A program made the position numbers and the translations under genes. The notes under the pieces were generated by a model. That model saw only the letters and a list, made by a program, of their open reading frames with translations, was not told the origin of the DNA and ran no database searches. From Anaerolineales bacterium (GTDB lineage: Bacteria; Chloroflexota; Anaerolineae; Anaerolineales; Villigracilaceae), in contig JAEURE010000001.1 of NCBI GenBank assembly GCA_016789485.1, positions 1 to 27,781 of the forward strand: 27,781 nt of DNA. Direction: 5' to 3'. Positions 1-8,058 of the stretch are shown piece after piece (position 1 is the stretch's first letter; each line of letters opens with the position of its first letter).

Positions 1-459
1 CAATTCGGCATATTTTTCATCGATACGTTTGGAAGTGGCATACGGTGACAACTGGCGAAGCGGAGTCTCTTCCGAAAGTGGATAGGCTTCTGAGTCTCCA
101 TACACCGCAGCGCTGGAGGCAATCACCACCCGCTTCACACCTGCCTTGCGGGCGGCTTCGAACAAAATGGATGTGCCTGTCACATTTACATCCAGACATT
201 CCAACGGCTTTTCCATTGACTCAGGGACCGAGACAAAGGCTGCTTCGTGGAAGACGATGTCCATGCCTTTGACGGCTTCCGCAACCTTGGAAGCGTCGCG
301 CAAATCCCCTTCAATTAATTCGATATCCAAACCCTTCAAGTTCTCGCGTTTGCCCGAAGAGAAATTATCCAAAATACGGACTTGATTCCCGCGTTCCAAA
401 AGGGTGCGCGTGATGTGGGAACCGATGAATCCTGCGCCGCCTGTTACTAAATATTTCAT
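1..459 (-). CDS. NAD-dependent sugar epimerase/dehydratase, C-terminus outside window
   Basis: Extended short-chain dehydrogenase/reductase of the nucleotide-sugar epimerase family (UDP-glucose 4-epimerase-like); it would interconvert or modify a UDP-sugar for surface polysaccharide synthesis in the cytoplasm. My reading of the minus strand gives 153 codons with no stop before the window edge. The protein starts MKYLVTGGAGFIGSH, the Rossmann NAD-binding motif, has an acidic DNFSSG segment after beta-2, and near residues 115-147 shows SSAAVYG and YATSK, the Ser and Tyr-x3-Lys catalytic elements. The ATG shares one base with the TAA stop of the upstream sugar transferase (TAATG), so the two are probably translationally coupled. 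The substrate cannot be fixed without the C-terminal half. The family call is firm; the exact epimerase activity is inference. Confidence 0.9.
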   Translation of the reverse strand, partial: MKYLVTGGAGFIGSHITRTLLERGNQVRILDNFSSGKRENLKGLDIELIEGDLRDASKVAEAVKGMDIVFHEAAFVSVPESMEKPLECLDVNVTGTSILFEAARKAGVKRVVIASSAAVYGDSEAYPLSEETPLRQLSPYATSKRIDEKYAEL

Positions 460-1901
460 TATCTACCTGTCCTTCTTAAGACTGTTCCAATTGTTCGTAA
501 CACGATGTTTATGTCCATGTTCAACGTACGGTGCTTAATATAGTAGAGATCGTACTCAAGTTTAACCACAGTCTCTTTAATTGTGGCAACATATCCATAA
601 TTGATTTGAGCCCAGCCTGTGAGGCCTGGTTTCACCAGCAGCCTTGCGCGGTAAAAGGGAATTTGCTTCTGGTATTCTGCAACCAGCCTCGGTCTTTCTG
701 CACGCGGACCAACAAGACTCATCTCACCCTGCAACACGCTTAGAAATTGGGGCATTTCATCCAGGCGAGTCTTCCGCAGGAAATTACCAACACGGGTCAC
801 CCGCGGATCATTTTCCACAGCGGCTTTGGCTTCTCCGTCCGCTTCTGCATCCTGCTTCATGGTGCGGAATTTATAGATCCGAAAAATACTGCCGCCCTTG
901 CCAAGCCTGTTCTGGGAGTAAAAGATCGGGAAACCACTTTCAACCAGGATTGCAAACGCAATGATCGGGAAAAGAAACATAAAAGCAAGCGTTCCAATGA
1001 ATCCGCCTATTATATCCATAGTGCGTTTGGAAAGCTCGTACAAACCACTGACCCGTACCTGATCTACGAAAGACCGAATGACCCAATCAGATTCGAGATG
1101 CTCGATGGGTACCCGCTGCGTTAACTCCTCGTACATGATCGGCATACGGGAAATTTCGACGCCGCGCTCCTGGGTATCCAAAATGGTCTGAAAGGTCTCG
1201 CCCTTGATCTCGCCATTAATGGCAACCACAATGTCTGAGACACGATATTCCTCGATAATCTCAAGCAGGTGTTCGCTTGTCCCGAGGACGGCAAAACCGT
1301 AATAGGATTTGCCTTTTTTACGCAGGTCATCATCAATAAAGCCAAGCAGAATGAACGGCGGCGGACTGAGTTTGCGGTAAATGTCCGCAAGAGAGTGGCC
1401 AGCCTTGCCAGCCCCCACGATCAGGATACGGCGCATCAACCCTGATGAAGTGTAGAGTCGAATAAAGATGGCGCGCCAGCCCAACGTTAAGAATGAAGCG
1501 AGAACAAGGAAGGCGCCCACCGCAATACGCGGCAGGGAGTTCGGGTCAAGATTGATCGTAAACAGCAGGGAGTATGCCAGCAAACCAACAATCGGCGCCA
1601 CTGCAATTCCGCGCAAAGTTTTGCGCCAATTTCCAGCGGAGTGCGAATCGTATGATTCGACCATCAAAAGCAGCCAAACCAAAGGAAGCAGGTAAAACCA
1701 AAAAGGAACCTCGACTGTTACCAGGCGTTCCGCCCGCGCCTGCGACAAACCGCTGTCCACCAATTTATAAAGGGAGTATTGATACCAAAAAAAGATGGCG
1801 CCGCCCATGGCGCTGACTGATGCAACAAAGTCGCCCACTAACAGGATGGTGCGTTGTTCGCTGGGTCTTAATCGTAATGAGGGTCGGTATATATCAGCCA
1901 T
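459..1901 (-). CDS. Polyprenyl-phosphate sugar phosphotransferase (exopolysaccharide initiating enzyme, WbaP type)
   Basis: Initiating membrane enzyme that transfers a sugar-1-phosphate from a nucleotide sugar to undecaprenyl phosphate, starting an exopolysaccharide or O-antigen repeat unit. Its 480 aa match the usual 460-500. Order seen: four to five hydrophobic segments (about 18-150); a Rossmann-like CoA-binding_3 domain opening with IVGAGKAGHS (161-170); a membrane re-entrant helix (about 293-320); and the C-terminal bacterial sugar transferase domain, with FRTMKQDAE (345-353), the catalytic Asp-Glu pair in RLDEMPQ (D381, E382), SLVGPRAERP and KPGLTGWAQINYG. The start overlaps the end of the upstream glycosyltransferase by 8 bp, and the stop overlaps the next start by one base. 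Sugar specificity is not readable from sequence. Confidence 0.93.
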   Translation of the reverse strand: MADIYRPSLRLRPSEQRTILLVGDFVASVSAMGGAIFFWYQYSLYKLVDSGLSQARAERLVTVEVPFWFYLLPLVWLLLMVESYDSHSAGNWRKTLRGIAVAPIVGLLAYSLLFTINLDPNSLPRIAVGAFLVLASFLTLGWRAIFIRLYTSSGLMRRILIVGAGKAGHSLADIYRKLSPPPFILLGFIDDDLRKKGKSYYGFAVLGTSEHLLEIIEEYRVSDIVVAINGEIKGETFQTILDTQERGVEISRMPIMYEELTQRVPIEHLESDWVIRSFVDQVRVSGLYELSKRTMDIIGGFIGTLAFMFLFPIIAFAILVESGFPIFYSQNRLGKGGSIFRIYKFRTMKQDAEADGEAKAAVENDPRVTRVGNFLRKTRLDEMPQFLSVLQGEMSLVGPRAERPRLVAEYQKQIPFYRARLLVKPGLTGWAQINYGYVATIKETVVKLEYDLYYIKHRTLNMDINIVLRTIGTVLRRTGR

Positions 1902-2907
1902 TTTTCTTGAACAAACTTAAAATGCCGCTCCCCAAAAATCCAGCGCCCCATGAAATGTGCATGGTGGCAATCGCTAACGGCAACCCCCAAAGTAAAAAAC
2001 CTTTCCTTTTATTAATTGCAAGCTTTAATCCAGCCGATCCCAAAACTGCAAAATAAATGAATACCTGTGCTGCAAGCAGATAGCGTGCAAGCACAATCCA
2101 CAAGGATAACACAATCAGGATAAAGAGACTTAATACAAATGCAGGTGGTAATGCCTGCCGCCACCGCAACGTGTGCGGATAGCGTTTTAGCATTTGGAAC
2201 TTCCAAAACCCATAGCGCCAATATTGAGTTGCCAACTTGCCGAACGTGCTTCTTGAAAAATAAACTGTGCGAATGGACGGATCCAGCCAGACAGCGCCGC
2301 CTGCTTCGCGTACGCGAGTGTTAAACTCATAGTCCTCGTTTGCGAGCAGGGTTTCGTCGAATGCGCCAATTCTTTCGATCAATGCATGACGGAAAGAACC
2401 AAACGGAACGGTATCGACCGCGCCTTCTTTTGCGTTGAGGCGATACATCGCGTCCCCAACCCCCAATGGATGCGCCGCCGCAAATGAAATTGACTCAGCA
2501 ACCCGTGTGCCTGCACCCGGGCGAATCTCCCACACGCCGCCTACATTGTCTCCCTTGCCAGCCTGAATTGCCGCGACGCAACGTTCCACATATTCAGGAA
2601 TGGGCATCGAATGCGCATCCAAGCGGACGATAATCTCGCCTCTTGACTCACGAATGGCTTGGTTCAGTCCTGAAGGAATCGTTCTCACTGAATTATCCAC
2701 CACGCGCACGGACAAGTCCTTGTGTTCCGTTTGGAAAACAGCAATCACATCCCGTGTATGGTCTGTGGACATGCCGTCCGAGATAACAAGTTCCATCTGC
2801 CCGCGCGGATAGGTTTGCGCAAGTACAGCATCCAGCAAGTGGCGGATGGTGGCTTCCTCGTTATAACAAGGAACGATAATGGAAACAAAGGGTTGGGCGG
2901 ATGTCAT
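1894..2907 (-). CDS. Family 2 glycosyltransferase with C-terminal membrane segments
   Basis: GT-A fold glycosyltransferase (family GT2, ExoA/succinoglycan-like), expected to add a sugar to a lipid-linked intermediate at the inner face of the membrane. The 337 aa show the N-terminal SIIVPCYNEEATI signature (about 9-21), a nucleotide-binding Asp in ISDGMS (D44), a metal-site RLDAHS (D97, a DxH version of the usual DxD), and NEDYEFNTRVREAGG near residue 190, which supplies the acceptor-base region. From about residue 250 three to four hydrophobic helices follow, as in polysaccharide-type GT2 enzymes. No good Shine-Dalgarno is visible; the start lies 50 bp after the sensor kinase stop, and the gene overlaps the next by 8 bp. 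Donor and acceptor are unknown. Confidence 0.92.
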   Translation of the reverse strand: MTSAQPFVSIIVPCYNEEATIRHLLDAVLAQTYPRGQMELVISDGMSTDHTRDVIAVFQTEHKDLSVRVVDNSVRTIPSGLNQAIRESRGEIIVRLDAHSMPIPEYVERCVAAIQAGKGDNVGGVWEIRPGAGTRVAESISFAAAHPLGVGDAMYRLNAKEGAVDTVPFGSFRHALIERIGAFDETLLANEDYEFNTRVREAGGAVWLDPSIRTVYFSRSTFGKLATQYWRYGFWKFQMLKRYPHTLRWRQALPPAFVLSLFILIVLSLWIVLARYLLAAQVFIYFAVLGSAGLKLAINKRKGFLLWGLPLAIATMHISWGAGFLGSGILSLFKKNG

Positions 2908-2927
2908 TTCAATAATTCAGGCAAGGA

Positions 2928-2951
2928 TTCGCCGCCCAAAAAGGCGGCGAA
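2928..2951 (-). other. GC-rich intercistronic hairpin between kinase and glycosyltransferase genes
   Basis: A perfect 9-bp inverted repeat (TTCGCCGCC at 2928-2936, GGCGGCGAA at 2943-2951) with a 6-nt loop sits just after the kinase stop codon. In the direction of transcription it is not followed by a U-run, so I read it as an RNA-stability or partial-attenuation hairpin rather than a full terminator. It could lower or protect expression of the downstream polysaccharide genes relative to the regulators. The structure is seen; the role is inferred. Confidence 0.5.
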
Positions 2952-2957
2952 AAAAGT

Positions 2958-4367
2958 TCACTTTTTACGAGTTATTGTCTTAGCAGTTCCTGGAACAAGG
3001 GGCAGTATCACTTGAAAAACTGCTCCCTCCCCTTCCCTGCTGCGGACGCTAATTCTACCACCATGAGCCTGCACAATCTCATACGCGATCGCCAAACCCA
3101 GGCCTGCGCCGTGTTGTTCGCCACCCTTGCGGGCAGTATCCGCCTGATAAAACCTTCCAAAGATATGCGCCTGCGCCTCCTCCGGTATACCTGCGCCCGT
3201 ATCTGTCACCGAGACAAGCATCTCATTATCTTCAACCGACGCCCGCAAAGAAATCAACCCACCAGGCGGAGTGAACTTCAGTGCATTGTCCACCAAATTG
3301 GTAAAGACTTGAGCCATGCGGTCACCATCTGCAGTGACACTTGGCAGGTTGGGCGAAACATTCACTTCAATATTCACACCCGTTCTTTGCAACTGCGGCG
3401 AGAATTTTTCCGCAATTGCATTCAACAGCGCAGGCATATTCACAGGACCCATCGTAATATCGGCCGTCCCCGCATCGAGCCTGGCCAGGTCGAGCAAATC
3501 CAAAACCATGCGGTGCATGCGCCCGGATTCAGTGTAAATCACCTGAGCCGCTTGTTCACGCGACGCATCCGTGTCCGCAGTGCCATCCAAAATCGCCTGA
3601 GCAAATCCTTGAATGGATGTGAGCGGTGTCTTCAGTTCATGCGAAACGTTCGCTACAAACTCACGCTGCGATTTTTGACTCGCCTGCATTCGCGCGATCA
3701 TTGCATTGAATGCCCGCGTCAATTCCTGGACTTCATGCGGGCCGCTGGTTTCCACAGCTTTTATCTCCGCTGATGGAAGGGAACGTGCCGCAGTTACCAC
3801 TTTTTGCAGAGGGTCGGCGATCCAACGCGCAAAAAGGAATGCCACCACAAGAGAAAGAAGCAAAGCAAAAATCCCACCCTGCAAAATGAGCGGCAGGAAC
3901 TCATCAAACACGTTCAATATGGAAATACGCGGACGCGGTGAAGCCACCATCAAATAACTGCCGTCTGAGAGCTGCTCCAATGAATAGAGCCAGGCAACCT
4001 TATTTGTATCACGCACAATCGGAATCGCATTTCGTCTAAAAATTTTTCGTTCAGGAGGGAACGGAAGAGCAGTTCCCTGACCGGAATAGGTATCCAAAAC
4101 AAGCTGCTTATCTTTTGAGAATAATAAGACGCGCACATTAAAGATGAGAGAAGCCTTCTCGGCCGAAACGGCAATGGACCGGGAGGGCGGCACATTTTCC
4201 CGCTCTGCCACGATAGTCCGCACAGCCTGCAGTCTCTCTAATGTTTGACGATACGAAATGGGGTTACGCAGCAGATATAAGAACAAAATCATCGCCACAA
4301 CACCTAATGCTGTGACGATGATGAAGGCATAACTTAGCCAGAGTCGGGAACGAAGGGATGAAAACAT
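2958..4367 (-). CDS. Membrane sensor histidine kinase (HAMP, HisKA, HATPase)
   Basis: Membrane sensor kinase of the PhoR/BaeS/ResE class. Of its 469 aa, TM1 is about 10-33, followed by a ~120-residue extracytoplasmic sensing region with no recognised fold, TM2 about 158-181, a HAMP linker (about 180-232), and HisKA with FVANVSHELKTPLTS (phospho-acceptor H243). The ATPase domain carries the N box (NLVDNALKFTP), G1 (DTGAGIP), F box (FGRFYQ) and G2 (GAGLGLAI). It is encoded 68 bp after an OmpR-type regulator, its obvious partner. The upstream 68 bp hold an 8-bp direct repeat and no clear ribosome site. Because the pair lies upstream of, and colinear with, polysaccharide genes, it probably controls cell-surface or envelope functions. 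The signal is unknown. Confidence 0.94.
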   Translation of the reverse strand: MFSSLRSRLWLSYAFIIVTALGVVAMILFLYLLRNPISYRQTLERLQAVRTIVAERENVPPSRSIAVSAEKASLIFNVRVLLFSKDKQLVLDTYSGQGTALPFPPERKIFRRNAIPIVRDTNKVAWLYSLEQLSDGSYLMVASPRPRISILNVFDEFLPLILQGGIFALLLSLVVAFLFARWIADPLQKVVTAARSLPSAEIKAVETSGPHEVQELTRAFNAMIARMQASQKSQREFVANVSHELKTPLTSIQGFAQAILDGTADTDASREQAAQVIYTESGRMHRMVLDLLDLARLDAGTADITMGPVNMPALLNAIAEKFSPQLQRTGVNIEVNVSPNLPSVTADGDRMAQVFTNLVDNALKFTPPGGLISLRASVEDNEMLVSVTDTGAGIPEEAQAHIFGRFYQADTARKGGEQHGAGLGLAIAYEIVQAHGGRISVRSREGEGAVFQVILPLVPGTAKTITRKK

Positions 4368-4373
4368 AGGAAG

Positions 4374-4400
4374 GTGATTACGTCATTATGATGTGATTAC
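4374..4400. repeat. Direct repeat GTGATTAC, 19-bp period, ahead of the kinase start
   Basis: GTGATTAC occurs at 4374-4381 and again at 4393-4400, immediately upstream of the kinase start in the gap after the response regulator gene. OmpR-family regulators bind direct repeats, and a spacing near two helical turns would put both copies on one face of the helix. The repeat is seen; a binding role is a guess. Confidence 0.3.
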
Positions 4401-4435
4401 TGCGGGCTATGACCGAAAGCATCCACACAATGACA

Positions 4436-5116
4436 TCAGGCGATCAACTTATATCCCACGCCAGTGACAGTTTCAATTTTCACACTTCCTCCATCCAGTT
4501 TTTTACGGAGGTGAGCAATGTGTACATCCACTGTGCGTGTTTGACCGTAATAGTCAAATCCCCAGGCAAGCTGGAGCAATTGTTCACGGGTGAACACACG
4601 GCCTGGCTGCTCTGCCAAAGTGAGTAAAAGGTCAAATTCCTGGGTGCGCAGGTCAAGGGTCCGCGAAGCGAGGCGGGCTTCCCGTGTGACGGGGTCAATG
4701 CTCAAATCACCGTGATGGACAGATTTTTCATCTACCCGTTTTTTATGATCTCCTCTGCGAAGGATCGCCTTCACACGAGCGATCAACTCACGCGGATTGA
4801 AGGGCTTGGTGAGGTAGTCATCCGCGCCGAGTTCAAGACCAAGTATCTTGTCGATATCCTCATCCCGCGCGGTCAACATGATGATGGGGGTCTGGTCTCC
4901 GCCTGCGCGCAATGTGCGGCAGACTTCGAAGCCATTCAGTTTGGGAAGCATCACATCCAGCACGATGAGCGCAGGATGTTGTTTCGCAACAGCCTCAAGC
5001 GCTGATTCGCCATCTGAAATTTCCTGCACGCGAAATCCATCGCGCTCAAAATACATGCGCGCAAGTTGAATAATGGAAGGTTCATCGTCGACCAGCAGGA
5101 TCAATTCAGAAGACAT
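4436..5116 (-). CDS. OmpR/PhoB-family response regulator
   Basis: DNA-binding response regulator of the two-component pair with the kinase encoded just downstream. The 226 aa comprise a receiver domain (about 5-117) with the acidic pocket DDE (10-12), phospho-acceptor D54 in VLDVMLP, conserved T/A in MLTARDE and K104 in LTKPFNP, then a winged-helix domain (about 128-225) ending in TVDVHIAHLRKKLDG and VTGVGYKL, the recognition helix and C-terminal hairpin. The start lies 3 bp after the ridA stop with no own Shine-Dalgarno, which suggests translational coupling to ridA. The target genes are unknown; the neighbouring polysaccharide genes and its own operon are the natural candidates. Confidence 0.95.
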   Translation of the reverse strand: MSSELILLVDDEPSIIQLARMYFERDGFRVQEISDGESALEAVAKQHPALIVLDVMLPKLNGFEVCRTLRAGGDQTPIIMLTARDEDIDKILGLELGADDYLTKPFNPRELIARVKAILRRGDHKKRVDEKSVHHGDLSIDPVTREARLASRTLDLRTQEFDLLLTLAEQPGRVFTREQLLQLAWGFDYYGQTRTVDVHIAHLRKKLDGGSVKIETVTGVGYKLIA

Positions 5117-5119
5117 GGA

Positions 5120-5503
5120 TCAGGCAATCAATGCAACCGCTTCAATTTCAACCATTCCACCTTTAGGCAAACCGGCAACTGCAATGGTGCTTCGCGCGGG
5201 TGGATTCTCACCGAAGTATTCTGCATAGACCGTATTCATTTTTGGAAAGTCGTTCATGTCTTTCAAAAAGACAGTGGTCTTGACAACATGCTCAAGGCTT
5301 GAGCCTGCTGCTTCCAAAACGTTGCGGAGATTAGTGAGCACCTGACGAGTCTGTTCTTCGATCCCGCCTGCCACCAATTCCATTGTGGCAGGGTCAAGCG
5401 CGATCTGTCCTGCAGTATAGATCATCGCATCGGTGCAGATGGCTTGGGAGTAGGGTCCGATCGCCTTTGGAGCTTTATCCGTTTGAACAACTTTCTTATG
5501 CAT
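5120..5503 (-). CDS. ridA: RidA-family reactive enamine/imine deaminase
   Basis: Cytoplasmic RidA (YjgF/YER057c/UK114) protein. The family hydrolyses reactive 2-aminoacrylate-type enamines/imines released by PLP enzymes and works as a trimer. The 127 aa match the usual length. Landmarks are IGPYSQAI (Y18), GQIALDP, the mid-region EEQTRQVLTNLRNVLEAAG, and the C-terminal substrate-binding NPPARSTIAVAGLPKGGMVEIEA with R104 and E119, so the RidA subgroup with the active arginine is likely. A clear ribosome site GGTGAGG lies about 6 nt before the ATG. It is the first gene of the run through response regulator, kinase and glycosyltransferases; this company is unusual and probably reflects read-through rather than shared function. 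Confidence 0.95.
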   Translation of the reverse strand: MHKKVVQTDKAPKAIGPYSQAICTDAMIYTAGQIALDPATMELVAGGIEEQTRQVLTNLRNVLEAAGSSLEHVVKTTVFLKDMNDFPKMNTVYAEYFGENPPARSTIAVAGLPKGGMVEIEAVALIA

Positions 5504-5624
5504 GGTTACCTCACCAGATGATTAAATTTTTGGGTATTCACGAAACTATGAGAGTTTCTTATTTTAATGCAGATTCGACCTGACGGCCAAAGGCAGTCCA
5601 AATTAATCATTTGAGTGAGGACAC

Positions 5625-5665
5625 AAGCGGCAGGCAAGACATATCAAAATGCCAACCTGCCGCTT
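5625..5665 (-). terminator. Hairpin after the small secreted-protein gene, possible terminator
   Basis: A perfect 10-bp GC-rich inverted repeat (AAGCGGCAGG at 5625-5634, CCTGCCGCTT at 5656-5665) with a 21-nt interior that can form a further 4-bp GGCA/TGCC helix. It begins 12 bp after the stop of the secreted protein and precedes ridA. No U-run follows in the transcribed direction, so intrinsic termination is uncertain; a 3'-end stabilising structure is the alternative. The 174 bp from 5504 to 5677 contain no gene. Confidence 0.45.
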
Positions 5666-5677
5666 CTACATTTCAAA

Positions 5678-6211
5678 TTAAGGTCTTGGCTCAACAGGTC
5701 GATATAAATCGCGAAAGGCCTTAAGAGCTTCGTGCAGCGCCTTGAATGTACCTCCCATTGTGGATTTTATTTCCTGCAGTTTCGTGCGTACCTGCTCCAC
5801 AGTAGATTTTGCCTGTTCGGCATCCATAACTTTGCCATTCGCGTCAAAGCCTGCATGCGTGTCTACAATCCCTGCAAGGCTGGAATACATCGGCTGGGCG
5901 GCATTCAACGCAGCTTTGTAGGCATCCAACGCAGACTGCAAGGAGGAGACATCCTTCCCGTTTTCGGCAGCTTTGTCAATGCGCTCCTGAAATCTGGCAG
6001 TGTGTGCATCAACATCCGCAAATGCTCTGCTAATCTTTGCATATATTCGTAATTGACGCGCCCAAACTCTTTCAAGCCTTTCATTCGTCATTTCACCCGC
6101 AACAGGTGGAGCTTCATCTGCAGCAAAAGCGCTGGTGACGGGGAACGCCGCAAAGACAAGCGCGGCTGCGGAAAAAGCCAGGAGCAATTTCTTAATCATG
6201 AATTTCATCAT
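5678..6211 (-). CDS. Small secreted alpha-helical protein of unknown function
   Basis: I do not recognise a family. The 177-aa product has a signal peptide: basic MIKK, a hydrophobic core LLLAFSAAALVFAAF, and a probable signal peptidase I site after the AFA at about residue 30. The mature part is about 145 residues, highly charged, nearly all predicted helix, without cysteine, and ends in a Pro-rich tail. It probably sits outside the membrane, like small periplasmic helical bundle proteins, but shows no CpxP/Spy motif. A strong GGAGG ribosome site is 3 nt from the first ATG and 6 nt from the second (6208), so the second is the better start. Both ATGs lie in the hairpin at 6201-6238, suggesting translational control. 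The gene appears monocistronic. Confidence 0.8.
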   Translation of the reverse strand: MMKFMIKKLLLAFSAAALVFAAFPVTSAFAADEAPPVAGEMTNERLERVWARQLRIYAKISRAFADVDAHTARFQERIDKAAENGKDVSSLQSALDAYKAALNAAQPMYSSLAGIVDTHAGFDANGKVMDAEQAKSTVEQVRTKLQEIKSTMGGTFKALHEALKAFRDLYRPVEPRP

Positions 6212-6238
6212 AAACCTCCTTCAGGTTATGATGAAATT
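6201..6238 (-). promoter_or_regulatory. Hairpin enclosing ribosome-binding site and start codons
   Basis: A perfect 13-bp inverted repeat (AATTTCATCATAA at 6201-6213; its complement at 6226-6238) flanks a 12-nt segment containing the Shine-Dalgarno AAGGAGG. In the mRNA both candidate AUGs (6211, 6208) fall in the 3' arm, and three further pairs (CCU/AGG) can extend the stem across one bulged base. The main stem is AU-rich, with only two G-C pairs. Such an arrangement can block translation until it is melted or bound, as in RNA thermometers or protein-controlled leaders. It could equally be a DNA operator. The structure is directly visible; its regulatory role is inference. Confidence 0.6.
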
Positions 6239-6309
6239 TTAGAGGCAGGGAGTTAAATGTATATGGCTGGGATGTAAAAAAGTTGTAAATTCTCTGCGGC
6301 GGAAAAATA

Positions 6310-7974
6310 CTACGGCAACACAATCGGTGTAAGCGTGACGGTTGGCTGCGGAATGGGAGTTGGCAGCAAAGGCATCCACCCGCTATACGAGAAATATTCC
6401 GAGAGAAACTGCGTGCGCTCTTGCTCATTCATTGGGCGTGGACGTGAAAAATCCTCCAGCATGGCAGTCAGCAATTCCACACCCAGATATTTGCCGTCAT
6501 AGAAAACATGGCGGTCAATAAATTCGCGGCGGGTTCCATCTATGACATTGCCATCGGGCAATTCGTACGTCATTTGGTCGAAGAAGAGGTTGCCCAGACC
6601 AAAATGAATAAATGAGTCGCCGCGAAATTCCAACAAATGCGGAAAGTGCGCCTGACTGCCGCTCACAACCGTTGCGCCTGCATCTGCAACAGCGTGGAAA
6701 CCTGCTTCATGCTGATAACATGGGCCGTAGTGATAGCACTCCTCATGCTGAAACGTAAAAATGACCATATATCCTTGAGCGGCCACGTCCTTTATTTGCT
6801 GAGTGAAAAATTTGTAGTCACAATTTGCGGCGCCGGGAGCATAATCGGTGGCTTTTACGAATAAATAGGAAATCTTTCCGTTGCAGCCCATGAACGCAAT
6901 CTTATTTCCGTTCACCTCCATCAACAAAGGTTTGCGCGCCTCGGTCTCATTTGCACCGCCGCCATAATACGGCAGATTATTTTGTTTGTACATTTCCAGT
7001 GTATCGAGCATGGCTTGCGTACCGCGATCTGCAAAGTGATCGCCAGTCAACTCCACAACATCGGTGCCAACATATTGCAGAAGCTCAAAATATTTTGGGT
7101 CGCTGCACAAAATGAAATTTTTATGCCCGGGTTCCGGGAAGGGACAATTCGGGTCAAACGGCACTTCATTGCTGATGTGAGTGACGTCAGCATTATGCAG
7201 CCAATCATAGATCAACTCGCCGGGGCGGGTGACGCCTTTCGTTTCCATCGTGAATGCAGTGGCGCGAACAAGAGCAGTCACACCTGTCAAAACGACAGTA
7301 GCCAGCTTCGATGGGTCGCGGTTGGATTCGGGCAATGCAAATTCTTCAGGATTTGTTAAATCGAAATTTATTTTGAGAGGATATGCGTCCGCGTTGAAAT
7401 CCTTATGAAGGGGAGATTGCCCATCCACACTTAGCACTTTCCATTTTGGCTGAATCTCTTCAAACGGGATGATAGCCCAACTGGACAGATCTTCCCAGGC
7501 GGTATCCAACAGCTGGTCAGATGAAACGACTCTCACCGCGCTCGAAGCTGGCTCACCCCAAAGGGCAGTGAACGCCTCCAGAGTGGATTCCGCCATGAGT
7601 AAATCGTGCCCAGCCAACGGTCCGGAAGATGAAGCGCTTTTCCAGGCGGAGGATAAGTCTTCGTAGGTAACACTATCTGTCACAGTGGGAAATGGAGCCA
7701 CAAGAGCATAAATCCACAAAGCGCCTGAGTCAGAGACATCCAGTTTTTGTGTGGCGAGTGCGGCATCCTTAACTAGCGGAATGTCCCATGTTTGAATAAT
7801 GGCACGAAGATCATCGGGCACAGCGGGGCTCACCCACAACCCAGGCACCGCAGGGATGGGTGTTGCAGTTGAAATTGGCGGCGGGGTTAATGTGGAAGGG
7901 ATGATCACTTCCGTTGCGGGGGCGCAGGCTGTGAGAATGAAAACACAAATCAGCAAACTACATATTTTTTTCAT
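6310..7974 (-). CDS. CapA-domain lipoprotein
   Basis: Lipoprotein with a PGA_cap/CapA domain (PF09587), a metallophosphatase-like fold known from poly-gamma-glutamate capsule systems and widespread in proteins of unknown activity. The 554 aa open with MKKICSLLICVFILTAC, a lipobox with acylated C17, then a Thr/Pro-rich linker. The CapA part runs from about residue 228 to 500: ALVRATAF, THISNEVPFDPNCP, LTGDHFADRGTQAMLDTL, FTFQHEECYHYGP and SGSQAHFPHLLEF...HFGLGNLFFDQ. Residues about 45-215 form an extra domain; its segment IIPFEEIQPKWKVLSVDGQ followed by a YPL motif resembles phosphate-binding (PstS-like) proteins, which is my inference. No capB/capC genes are near, so polyglutamate synthesis is not implied. 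The gene stands 84 bp after the enolase-superfamily gene. Confidence 0.9.
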   Translation of the reverse strand: MKKICSLLICVFILTACAPATEVIIPSTLTPPPISTATPIPAVPGLWVSPAVPDDLRAIIQTWDIPLVKDAALATQKLDVSDSGALWIYALVAPFPTVTDSVTYEDLSSAWKSASSSGPLAGHDLLMAESTLEAFTALWGEPASSAVRVVSSDQLLDTAWEDLSSWAIIPFEEIQPKWKVLSVDGQSPLHKDFNADAYPLKINFDLTNPEEFALPESNRDPSKLATVVLTGVTALVRATAFTMETKGVTRPGELIYDWLHNADVTHISNEVPFDPNCPFPEPGHKNFILCSDPKYFELLQYVGTDVVELTGDHFADRGTQAMLDTLEMYKQNNLPYYGGGANETEARKPLLMEVNGNKIAFMGCNGKISYLFVKATDYAPGAANCDYKFFTQQIKDVAAQGYMVIFTFQHEECYHYGPCYQHEAGFHAVADAGATVVSGSQAHFPHLLEFRGDSFIHFGLGNLFFDQMTYELPDGNVIDGTRREFIDRHVFYDGKYLGVELLTAMLEDFSRPRPMNEQERTQFLSEYFSYSGWMPLLPTPIPQPTVTLTPIVLP

Positions 7975-8058
7975 GCAAATCTCGATACTGTTTCAAAATA
8001 AAAGCACGAAGCAAGTAACACGCCTCGCGCTTGCAATACAACCAAAAGAAATGATGGG

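Noticed and set aside
2928..2951. Hairpin as an intrinsic terminator within the polysaccharide operon
   Set aside because: In the transcribed direction the A/T-run precedes the stem rather than following it.
3012..3773. Plus-strand open frame of 253 codons opposite the sensor kinase
   Set aside because: It lies wholly antisense to a kinase with every conserved motif, is rich in Arg, His and Cys without any domain, and has no ribosome site.
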